Origin: JBFLVQ01 sp040758525
GTDB taxonomy: Bacteria; Acidobacteriota; Blastocatellia; Chloracidobacteriales; JADJPF01
Direction of reading: 5' to 3'
Assembly (NCBI GenBank): GCA_040758525.1
Contig: JBFLVQ010000351.1
Coordinates: 1 to 9,788 of the forward strand
Length of the DNA: 9,788 nucleotides
In this document: piece by piece, positions 1-5,728 of the stretch
How positions within the stretch are numbered: position 1 is the stretch's first letter
How the letters are laid out: each line of letters begins with the position of its first letter
Position numbers and translations under genes: made by a program
Notes under the pieces: generated by a model
Databases searched by the model: none
Seen by the model: only the letters and a program-made list of their open reading frames with translations
What the model was told of the DNA's origin: nothing

Positions 1-273
1 CCTCGCAGAGAGCTTTTGCCACCAGTAGAATATTTGAAATTTAAGGGTCTACCAAAAGTGGCTGGCTGTACCACACTAGAAGCACAGATTAGACAACTCT
101 CAGCCGCAATACATGTGTTTGGTCATAGCCATATCAATTGTGACAAAGTGATCGATGGAGTTCGTTATCTGCAGAACGCGCTCTCCTATCCACGTGAACG
201 CGCACAACGAAGCATTAATTTTAAGCTGTTATGGGACTCGACTGTGGCCTCAACATCTATTTTTGCGGCTTAA
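1..273 (+). CDS. Metallophosphoesterase (calcineurin-like), C-terminal fragment
   Basis: The reading frame is open from the first base, so the gene begins before the window and only its last 90 residues are present. The diagnostic segment is HVFGHSH, about 35 residues from the start of the fragment. It is the GHxH block at the end of calcineurin-like phosphoesterase domains, whose histidines bind the catalytic metal pair. It is followed by INCDKVIDGVRYLQNALSYP, typical of a cytoplasmic bacterial subgroup of unknown substrate. The preceding PRRELLP also fits this subgroup. The N-terminal metal motifs (DxH, GNHD/E) lie outside the window, so activity cannot be judged. The last 24 bases overlap the 3' end of the convergent ureohydrolase gene. 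A TTG at base 16 is not the real start, because homology and the open frame continue upstream. Confidence 0.8.
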   Translation, partial: PRRELLPPVEYLKFKGLPKVAGCTTLEAQIRQLSAAIHVFGHSHINCDKVIDGVRYLQNALSYPRERAQRSINFKLLWDSTVASTSIFAA

Positions 274-1290
274 CAGTGTATAGCCGATCATCTTGTAGAG
301 CAGACGCGCACCCACATTGGCATCCCATTCGCCACCTTGTGGCGAAGGCGCTACCTCGTTGAGATCAAAGCCAACAATATGTCGTCCTGAGCGTACCAAA
401 GCAGCCAACAGCGCTACTACTTCTGGGAATGAGAGTCCCCCTGGCACAGGTGTGCCAGTGCTTGGACAGAGTGTAGGATCGAGTCCATCTATATCGAATG
501 ATAGATAGACCTGCGTCGGTAGGTCTTTGATTATCTCCTCAACTAAATGTGCCCAGGGCTCACCAGCAAACTTGCGCTCCCCTAGCGCTTCATCAAAGTG
601 TGTAACAATACGCCCGCCATAGGCATGTACCATTTGCAATTCTTGTTCAGAAAAGTCGCGTATACCAACCTGAACCAACCGTGCGACCTTATCAAGCCTG
701 GTCATTACGTTATACATTATAGAGGCATGCGACCAGGTAAAACCTTCAAATGCTTCACGCAGATCACAATGGGCATCTAGATGCAATATACCCAAACCAG
801 GAAAGGCTTCTGCATGCGCTGCAATCGTGCCATAGGGGGCAGCATGATCACCACCTATCACACCCACGATCTTACCCTGTGCGATCAGATCCTTAGCCTG
901 TTGATAGACCAATTCATTAACAGCAGCGCCATACTCATTCACTTTCTTTAAGTTGCGTTGCAAACTTGCTGCCCCAGTGAGATCACCACCACGAGCAATA
1001 ATAGGCTTAGCAAGCCGTTTTGCCTTGCGATTGTAATCTTGTATCTGGGGCGATTCAGCAAGTAGGTAGATACCAGCTTCATAAGGGCGGCCAGTACCAT
1101 AATCATAAAGATCAACCTGGCGACTGGCAGCCAGAATCGCGGCAGGGCCAGCGGCGGCACCTCCACCATAAGAGGTAGTTGCTTCAAAAGGTACAGGGAT
1201 AATCACAACCAGACTTTCCGCCAGGGTATGCGGCAATCCATAGATACCACTATTTGATAATGCCGCCGCATTTGGATCAAATTCGATCAT
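250..1290 (-). CDS. Agmatinase/arginase-family ureohydrolase
   Basis: A 346-residue enzyme of the ureohydrolase superfamily, which hydrolyses guanidino groups to urea and an amine with a binuclear metal centre (usually Mn, sometimes Ni). All six expected ligands are visible: H149 in GGDHA, D172, H174 and D176 in HLDAHCD, and D266 and D268 in SFDIDGLDP. The STGTPVPGG stretch after the last ligands is also characteristic. The N-terminus carries the PVPFEATTSYGGGAAAGP loop seen in agmatinases. The protein is longer than classical agmatinase (about 300 residues), with extra sequence around residues 65-120, as in the broad 'agmatinase family' group. The substrate is therefore open: agmatine is the default, but guanidinobutyrate or free guanidine are possible. 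The ATG overlaps the pepQ stop by four bases (ATGA), implying translational coupling. No strong ribosome site precedes it. It is probably cytoplasmic. Confidence 0.9.
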   Translation of the reverse strand: MIEFDPNAAALSNSGIYGLPHTLAESLVVIIPVPFEATTSYGGGAAAGPAAILAASRQVDLYDYGTGRPYEAGIYLLAESPQIQDYNRKAKRLAKPIIARGGDLTGAASLQRNLKKVNEYGAAVNELVYQQAKDLIAQGKIVGVIGGDHAAPYGTIAAHAEAFPGLGILHLDAHCDLREAFEGFTWSHASIMYNVMTRLDKVARLVQVGIRDFSEQELQMVHAYGGRIVTHFDEALGERKFAGEPWAHLVEEIIKDLPTQVYLSFDIDGLDPTLCPSTGTPVPGGLSFPEVVALLAALVRSGRHIVGFDLNEVAPSPQGGEWDANVGARLLYKMIGYTLLSRKNRC

Positions 1291-2618
1291 AGTACTGCCC
1301 GCGTCAAGTTTTCTGGTCCACTCTGCGTTACATGGATATTATCTTCAATACGTATACCACCAAAGCGGGATAATCGATCGATCAGTGGCCAATTAAAATG
1401 TTTACTCTCCTCACCCTGCCGATAAGGTTCAAGCAGCATAGGGATAAAATAGAAACCAGGCTCTATGGTAAAGACCTGACCTGCTTCAATTGTGCGTGTA
1501 TTACGCAAGAAGGGATATTCAGGTGGAGGAGGCGCAGGTGTGCCAGCAGGATCAGAGATATGGCCGGCAACATCATGTACCTGTATACCTAGAAAGTGAC
1601 CAACACCATGTGGAAAGAAAGGATGTGTAAAACGCCGTGTAAAGATCTCTTCAGCGCCTAAGTGTATGATCTCCAATTCAGAGAGAATATCCGCTACACC
1701 ACGATGTGTAGCGCGGTGGATCTCTACATAAGAGAGTCCTATACGTACTTGGTCTACCAGTGCACGCTGAAGTGTCTCCATACGATCAAGTAGGGCGCGA
1801 AAGACTGGATCATCACCATTACGCAGATAGGTGCGGGTAATATCACTGCAATAACCATAAGCGCGCGCACCAGCATCAATAAGCAACAGACGGCCAGCGA
1901 CTGCCTGAGGGCCGCGTTTCTGTTGGTAATGTAAGATAGCCGCCTTCTCATCAAGCGCAATGATATTGCCATATGGAGTATCGGCTTCGCCACCTTCGAT
2001 GGCATTAAGATAGTCACGATGGATCTCACGTTCGCTTAATCCAGCTTGGAAAGCCGCTTGTGCGGCTTTATGACCACGTGCTGCGCGTGCGCTGGCTAGT
2101 CGTAGACAGGCGATCTCGTAGGCAGTTTTGATCGAACGGTTATAATCTAATCGCGACATCAGTGTGCGTGGTTGAATTAATTCTTCCTTTATCCCCCATT
2201 CACGCGCTAGCGCAGCATCGTTACCTAGATAAGCGATATGTGTTAGTGCAGGTAATTGCTGGCGTGCTTGTTCTAGACTATCGACCTCTACCAGATCAAA
2301 GCAGGCTTGCCAGTGATTGGAGGTAGGGACAGGAGTCTCATACCAGAAATCGCGTGGCACATTGCGTATAAGTCGTGGTGGTTGGTCAGGCTGTATCAGC
2401 AGGAAGTGATTGGGCCCTTCTAATGGCAACCAGTGGGCAAAATGTGGCACAGGATGGAAAGGAATATGTTGATCGTCAGCGAAATAGTAGATATCGCTGC
2501 CGGAATGTAACAGCACGCCATCAAGCGCAAGGCCTTGGGCTTTCACCTGATTTAGCGCAACTGCGTAATTGGCCTGCAGGGTTTTTACGTGTTGTTGATA
2601 TAGATCTGTAAGTTCCAT
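1287..2618 (-). CDS. pepQ: Xaa-Pro dipeptidase (prolidase), M24B family
   Basis: A 443-residue cytoplasmic metallopeptidase that cleaves X-Pro dipeptides. The N-terminal domain (about 1-160) resembles E. coli PepQ, including the opening pattern MELTDLYQQH versus MESLASLYKNH. The C-terminal pita-bread domain carries all five M24 metal ligands: D248 (LLIDAGA), D259 (CSDITRT), H341 (HGVGH), E386 (FTIEPGF) and E425 (GGIRIEDN). Each lies exactly two residues after the remembered E. coli ligands (246, 257, 339, 384, 423), and the length equals the E. coli protein. This argues for the ATG at 2618 rather than the in-frame GTG at 2642, which has no ribosome site. AAAGG lies 12 bases before the ATG. 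The gene is coupled to the downstream ureohydrolase, and the pair may feed released amino acids into nitrogen metabolism. That link is inferred. Related enzymes also hydrolyse organophosphates. Confidence 0.92.
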   Translation of the reverse strand: MELTDLYQQHVKTLQANYAVALNQVKAQGLALDGVLLHSGSDIYYFADDQHIPFHPVPHFAHWLPLEGPNHFLLIQPDQPPRLIRNVPRDFWYETPVPTSNHWQACFDLVEVDSLEQARQQLPALTHIAYLGNDAALAREWGIKEELIQPRTLMSRLDYNRSIKTAYEIACLRLASARAARGHKAAQAAFQAGLSEREIHRDYLNAIEGGEADTPYGNIIALDEKAAILHYQQKRGPQAVAGRLLLIDAGARAYGYCSDITRTYLRNGDDPVFRALLDRMETLQRALVDQVRIGLSYVEIHRATHRGVADILSELEIIHLGAEEIFTRRFTHPFFPHGVGHFLGIQVHDVAGHISDPAGTPAPPPPEYPFLRNTRTIEAGQVFTIEPGFYFIPMLLEPYRQGEESKHFNWPLIDRLSRFGGIRIEDNIHVTQSGPENLTRAVL

Positions 2619-2648
2619 ATGCGAACGACGCCTTTCTCTCACACAGTA

Positions 2649-2765
2649 GCCAATTCAGTACCTGAACCAGCTACCAGTGAGCCAGAGATTTACGTATGGA
2701 AATATGCTACCGTAATGATAGAGTGCGAGACGCCTTCCCAGGCCGATGCGAAGGTACTGAATGGC
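2649..2765. repeat. Widely spaced inverted repeat in the PC4-like/pepQ gap
   Basis: ATTCAGTACCT at 2653-2663 is perfectly complementary to AGGTACTGAAT at 2752-2762. Allowing one bulged base, the match extends outward to GCC/GGC (2649 and 2765). The arms enclose 88 bases. The segment is noncoding on both strands as far as can be judged, and there is no T tract, so it is not a simple terminator. In RNA it could close a large structured leader upstream of pepQ. It could also be a degenerate repeat element. A separate GCGA(AC)GACGCCTT motif occurs at 2621-2634 and again, without AC, at 2725-2736. Confidence 0.55.
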
Positions 2766-2767
2766 GG

Positions 2768-3064
2768 CTATGTCTCGTTTGCCGCTTCTTCCTTGTCATT
2801 CTTCGCGGCAGGCTCTACTTTCCCGTATTCATCCAAGAATTTTGAGAGGTTTTCCACTAAACTGTAAGCGGCCTCCATAGGCATGCGGTGTAACGCTTTG
2901 CCGGGATTGAAAGATTCACCCTTATCTTTTGTATAATACTCCTGAATCTGTAACTTTGGCTCACCTTTGCCATACTGCACGATCTTGGCGACAATCTTAT
3001 TCTCACCGTTCCAAGCCAGCGTCTGATCTGCCAGTATCTTGTCTTTCTCGGGGTCGTAGGCCAT
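2768..3064 (-). CDS. Small PC4-like (transcriptional coactivator p15) protein, putative
   Basis: A 98-residue soluble protein without signal peptide or membrane segment. The core (about residues 12-80) has three or four predicted strands followed by a helix. It includes KLQIQEYYTKDKG and FNPGKALHRMPMEAAYSLVE, which match the PC4/p15 pattern of 'hydrophobic-x-IREYY...G...PGKKGI-L' and a C-terminal helix. PC4-fold proteins bind single-stranded nucleic acid as dimers, so a nucleic-acid role is the inference. The last 18 residues are charged and alanine-rich, probably disordered. The start is fixed at ATG 3064 by AAAGGAG six bases upstream and by a promoter just beyond. A longer in-frame version from 3118 would read through that promoter and is rejected. 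It is the first gene of the minus-strand group leading to pepQ. The family match is by pattern only and needs a profile search. Confidence 0.65.
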   Translation of the reverse strand: MAYDPEKDKILADQTLAWNGENKIVAKIVQYGKGEPKLQIQEYYTKDKGESFNPGKALHRMPMEAAYSLVENLSKFLDEYGKVEPAAKNDKEEAANET

Positions 3065-3070
3065 AGCACT

Positions 3071-3077
3071 CTCCTTT
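3071..3077 (-). promoter_or_regulatory. Ribosome binding site of the PC4-like gene
   Basis: AAAGGAG on the minus strand, followed by six bases (AGTGCT) and ATG at 3064. This is the strongest Shine-Dalgarno match in the window and decides the start of the gene over the in-frame codon at 3118. Confidence 0.8.
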
Positions 3078-3086
3078 CTGGAAAAA

Positions 3087-3114
3087 AATATAGTATGTGC
3101 TCTTGTGAAGTCAA
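3087..3114 (-). promoter_or_regulatory. Sigma70-type promoter of the PC4-like gene
   Basis: On the minus strand, TTGACT (3109-3114) and TATATT (3087-3092) are separated by 16 bases; each differs from consensus at one position. Transcription would start near 3080, giving a very short leader of about 15 bases that still contains the ribosome site. The good hexamers and the placement against the ribosome site support it. Confidence 0.65.
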
Positions 3115-3184
3115 TCAAGGAAAGGGCGCGCTACTATCTTATTACATTAATAGAGCAATAATAGATCGACTGCCGCGTGTTCCT

Positions 3185-3240
3185 AGACTGATAAATTGTC
3201 GAGTATATATGGAAAGCAGATATTGTCAATTTATCTGACT
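3185..3240. repeat. Imperfect 16-base inverted repeat in the porin control region
   Basis: The left arm AGACTGATAAATTGTC (3185-3200) and the reverse complement of the right arm, AGTCAGATAAATTGAC (3225-3240), agree at 13 of 16 positions, with 24 bases between them. The right arm covers the proposed -35 box of the porin promoter. The layout, two AT-rich half sites about four helical turns apart centre to centre, suits a dimeric or looping regulator. A long RNA stem is an alternative if transcription starts further upstream. Confidence 0.5.
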
Positions 3241-3251
3241 TGTATTAGACT
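3223..3251 (+). promoter_or_regulatory. Candidate promoter of the porin-like gene
   Basis: TTGTCA (3223-3228, one mismatch to TTGACA), a 17-base spacer and TAGACT (3246-3251, four of six to TATAAT). It would give a leader of about 90 bases that includes a small GGAAG-GAG-CTTCC hairpin at 3263-3275. The weak -10 makes this tentative. The AT-rich region 3119-3220 could hold other promoters. Confidence 0.35.
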
Positions 3252-3335
3252 CTCGTCACTCAGGAAGGAGCTTCCATCCTTTCGCTGCCTTTCCAATGAG
3301 CGTAAACGGGGCTTTTGCTTGCCAGATATTTACCC

Positions 3336-3343
3336 AGGGAGAG
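3336..3343 (+). promoter_or_regulatory. Ribosome binding site of the porin-like gene
   Basis: AGGGAGAG followed by TAAAG and ATG at 3349. It sets the start at the codon where a clear signal peptide begins. The 51 extra in-frame residues read from 3196 are leader sequence. Confidence 0.7.
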
Positions 3344-3348
3344 TAAAG

Positions 3349-4779
3349 ATGAAAGTTCTAGGGAGTCTCTTTTTATTGGCTTTCTTTTCATTATCGTTCC
3401 TTTCTCAACTAACCTACGCTCATGATAATGGTGAAGGGGAAAGTAAAAAGTCTACTGCTACACCAACCACAGAAGAGCAGATACTATTTCTTAAACAGCG
3501 AATAGAACGCTTAGAGGAGTTGATTGATCGTCAGCAGCAGTTAATTGATTCCCTCAGTAAGAACACAACTGCCGCACCAGCAACAGTAGAACCTGCCCAA
3601 CCGGTACAACCTGCTACTGTATCAACACCACCAGTATCTGCTATTAAGGACGATGATAATCAACGTAAGCTAGATAGTTTAGTAAAGAATTTTGGCTCAC
3701 TAAAGCTCTCTGGGGATCTACGAATTCGCTATGATGGCCAATATAATCAGGGTTTTGATGCGCCGGTTGGTTTACCAGAACGTAACCGTTTGCGCGGCCG
3801 TGTACGCTTACAGTTGGCCGGCGAAATCAACAAGAATTTTGATTGGGCAATACGATTCGGTTCCGGCAGCTTCACTACACCTGTCTCGTTACATCAAAGC
3901 TTTACCGATTTCTTTACCCGTAAACCAGTTGGATTTGATCGCTACTTTATTCGCTATAATTCCAATACTGAACCGATCGGGGTGGTGCTACAAGCAGGTA
4001 AATTCGATTATCCTTGGAAGCGTACAGAACTCACTTTCGATAATGATCTACAGGTTGAAGGCGCTGCCGAGACTGTCTACATAAAAAGCAAGGGCTTCTT
4101 CAAAGAAGGCCGACTAACGGCTTTTCAATTGCCTTTCAGTGAAGTATCAGTAGGCAAAGACTCTTACTTATTGGGTGGCAGCTTCACAGGTATAGTAGGA
4201 AACACCAATTGGCTATTTAGTGGCACAACTACCTTCCTTAACTTTAACCGCGCCGATGCACTGGCACGTTCATTAGGACGTCCATCAACACAAGTTGGTG
4301 GAGGATTAGAGTTGGTGAGTACTAATCGGTTACGACGTGATGCGGCTGGTAATGTGATTGGATTTGTTGCTAATTTCAATCTACTAGATGTGATTGGAGA
4401 GCTAACCTACCGGCCTGCTAGTCGCTTTCCTCTGACATTTGTGGGTAACTATGTGCGCAATATGACAGATCGTGTGTCAAATGAAAAGAATGGCTATTGG
4501 GCGGAGTTGCGCGTTGGTCGCTTGAAAGAGAAGGGTGATATAGAACTTGGCTACACTTTTATTCGCACAGAACAGGACGCGGTACTTTCACCCTTTAACT
4601 ACAGTGTGATTCTAGGTACTACCAATAGTCGTGCCAATCGAGTGGCAGCCGGATATATGATCAACAATAATGTCTTCTTTCAGGTTACCAGTACTTTCTT
4701 CCGACGATTTAATGTTATAGCAGGCAATCCAAACCGCACTCAGGCACGCCTACAGCTTGATATGAATTACAAGTTTTAA
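3349..4779 (+). CDS. Secreted outer-membrane beta-barrel protein (putative porin) with coiled-coil N-terminus
   Basis: A 476-residue envelope protein. Residues 1-24 form a signal peptide (MK, hydrophobic core LGSLFLLAFFSLSFLSQL, then TYA before the cut). Residues about 41-72 form a coiled coil (EEQILFLKQRIERLEELID). Residues 73-100 are a Pro/Thr/Ala/Val linker. From about 113 to the end the sequence alternates polar and hydrophobic residues in strand-like stretches such as LKLSGDLRIRYDGQ and RVRLQLAGEI, and it closes with LQLDMNYKF. The terminal Phe is the usual signal for outer-membrane barrel assembly. The architecture matches 'putative porin' families, where the coiled coil is thought to trimerise or reach into the periplasm. 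The transported substrate cannot be deduced. The gene is monocistronic, with its own control region, and ends three bases before the convergent GT2 gene with no visible terminator. It could instead be a non-porin barrel. Confidence 0.82.
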   Translation: MKVLGSLFLLAFFSLSFLSQLTYAHDNGEGESKKSTATPTTEEQILFLKQRIERLEELIDRQQQLIDSLSKNTTAAPATVEPAQPVQPATVSTPPVSAIKDDDNQRKLDSLVKNFGSLKLSGDLRIRYDGQYNQGFDAPVGLPERNRLRGRVRLQLAGEINKNFDWAIRFGSGSFTTPVSLHQSFTDFFTRKPVGFDRYFIRYNSNTEPIGVVLQAGKFDYPWKRTELTFDNDLQVEGAAETVYIKSKGFFKEGRLTAFQLPFSEVSVGKDSYLLGGSFTGIVGNTNWLFSGTTTFLNFNRADALARSLGRPSTQVGGGLELVSTNRLRRDAAGNVIGFVANFNLLDVIGELTYRPASRFPLTFVGNYVRNMTDRVSNEKNGYWAELRVGRLKEKGDIELGYTFIRTEQDAVLSPFNYSVILGTTNSRANRVAAGYMINNNVFFQVTSTFFRRFNVIAGNPNRTQARLQLDMNYKF

Positions 4780-4782
4780 GCA

Positions 4783-5721
4783 TTAAAGACGCTCAAATAA
4801 GTAGCAGAGGAGTAGTTTCAAAGCTAGATGAGGGGCTTTGATAATGAAGAATAGTTCTCTCAAGTCTACTAATTTCGCTTTTTTGAAGTAAGCCAGTAAG
4901 AATCTAGCTTGGATGTTAAAGCGATCTTCCCGACTCTTTAACATCCCGCTTTCCACTACCCTTTTAAGACAGTTGGTGATGTTATGGTAAAACCGCTCTG
5001 TTGATCTAGTAGTGTTATTATCATGTCTTTGCACGTAAGCATAATAATTTGGCTTAGCCTTAAAGCGACAACCCTTATATGCCAAAGATAGCCAGAAATA
5101 CCAATCCTCGCCAAATACTAAATCTTTTTGGAAAACGCAATTACCAATGGCATCTTTGCGAATTAAACAGGCATTAATAGCAGGGCAAGATTTGAGGATG
5201 ACAGAAAAAGGATTCTTTTCCAGTTCGTTAATCTGGTTAGTCTTATGTAGTTTATCCAGCCATCTTCTTATTGGAGAATTGGCAAAATCTTTGTAGCAGA
5301 AGAGATAATATATTTGATGAAGATCGTGGGAATATTTATTCTCGGATAATATATTACAGCCAAAAATTACAATATCGATCTTATCGCTCTCCTTAAATGC
5401 TGAAGCAGCCGTCTCGAACATCTCTGGGTGAATAGCATCATCATCATCCAAAAATAGTAGATAGTTGCCTCGCGAGATAATAATTCCATAGTTTCTTGCC
5501 TGAGATACTCCAGAATTAGCTGGTAGATGATGTAGCGAGATGTTAGCGCTAAGCTGTGATATACGTCTCAATTCAGGGAGATATTTAGCATCGGAACCAT
5601 CATCTACAATAATTATTTCGTAAGCAGGCAGAGTCTGCATTAGTACTGATCTTATTGCTCTCTCTAAAAAGATGGTACGATTGTAGGTGGGAATAATGAT
5701 CGATATCGCGACATTATGCAT
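4783..5721 (-). CDS. Glycosyltransferase family 2 (GT-A fold)
   Basis: A 312-residue inverting-type GT2. Just inside the start lies ISIIIPTYNR, the nucleotide-binding first strand. VDDGS follows about 30 residues later. The metal-binding acidic cluster LLFLDDDDAIHPEMF falls near residues 89-103, and FGEDWYFWLSLA near 203-214 supplies the ED motif that carries the catalytic base in this family. The last 40 residues are rich in hydrophobic and basic residues (APHLALKLLLCYLFERL), perhaps a membrane-associated helix. The donor sugar cannot be read from sequence. It is the last gene of the minus-strand glycan cluster, with its start seven bases after the stop of the GT fusion. An in-frame ATG at 5775 would add 18 residues and overlap that gene by 47 bases. 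The shorter start is preferred because GT2 domains usually begin a few residues before the PTYNR strand. Neither start has a good ribosome site. Confidence 0.88.
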   Translation of the reverse strand: MHNVAISIIIPTYNRTIFLERAIRSVLMQTLPAYEIIIVDDGSDAKYLPELRRISQLSANISLHHLPANSGVSQARNYGIIISRGNYLLFLDDDDAIHPEMFETAASAFKESDKIDIVIFGCNILSENKYSHDLHQIYYLFCYKDFANSPIRRWLDKLHKTNQINELEKNPFSVILKSCPAINACLIRKDAIGNCVFQKDLVFGEDWYFWLSLAYKGCRFKAKPNYYAYVQRHDNNTTRSTERFYHNITNCLKRVVESGMLKSREDRFNIQARFLLAYFKKAKLVDLRELFFIIKAPHLALKLLLCYLFERL

Positions 5722-5728
5722 TAGCTTA

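Noticed and set aside
948..1187. Hydrophobic 79-codon minus-strand frame, like a small membrane protein
   Set aside because: It lies wholly inside the ureohydrolase gene in another frame. The hydrophobicity comes from frame-shifted codons.
1754..2029. 91-codon minus-strand frame within pepQ
   Set aside because: It is fully embedded in a well-conserved gene and has no recognisable domain.
2619..2642. GTG start eight codons upstream for pepQ
   Set aside because: There is no ribosome site. The ATG at 2618 gives a 443-residue protein whose ligand positions match E. coli PepQ with a constant offset of two.
2619..2867. An 82-codon plus-strand frame starting back to back with pepQ
   Set aside because: It has no ribosome site and runs about 100 bases antisense into the PC4-like gene. 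The peptide resembles no family I recognise.
3263..3275. GGAAG-GAG-CTTCC hairpin as a terminator or riboswitch
   Set aside because: The stem is only five bases with a three-base loop and no T run. It is too short to carry meaning alone.
3196..3348. In-frame 51-residue extension of the porin gene
   Set aside because: It begins at TTG, precedes a clear signal peptide, covers the candidate promoter and inverted repeat, and lacks a ribosome site. ATG 3349 has a good one.
5445..5460. CATCATCATCATC run as a microsatellite or phase-variation tract
   Set aside because: It encodes the conserved aspartate cluster of the GT2 active site on the minus strand and is explained by that.
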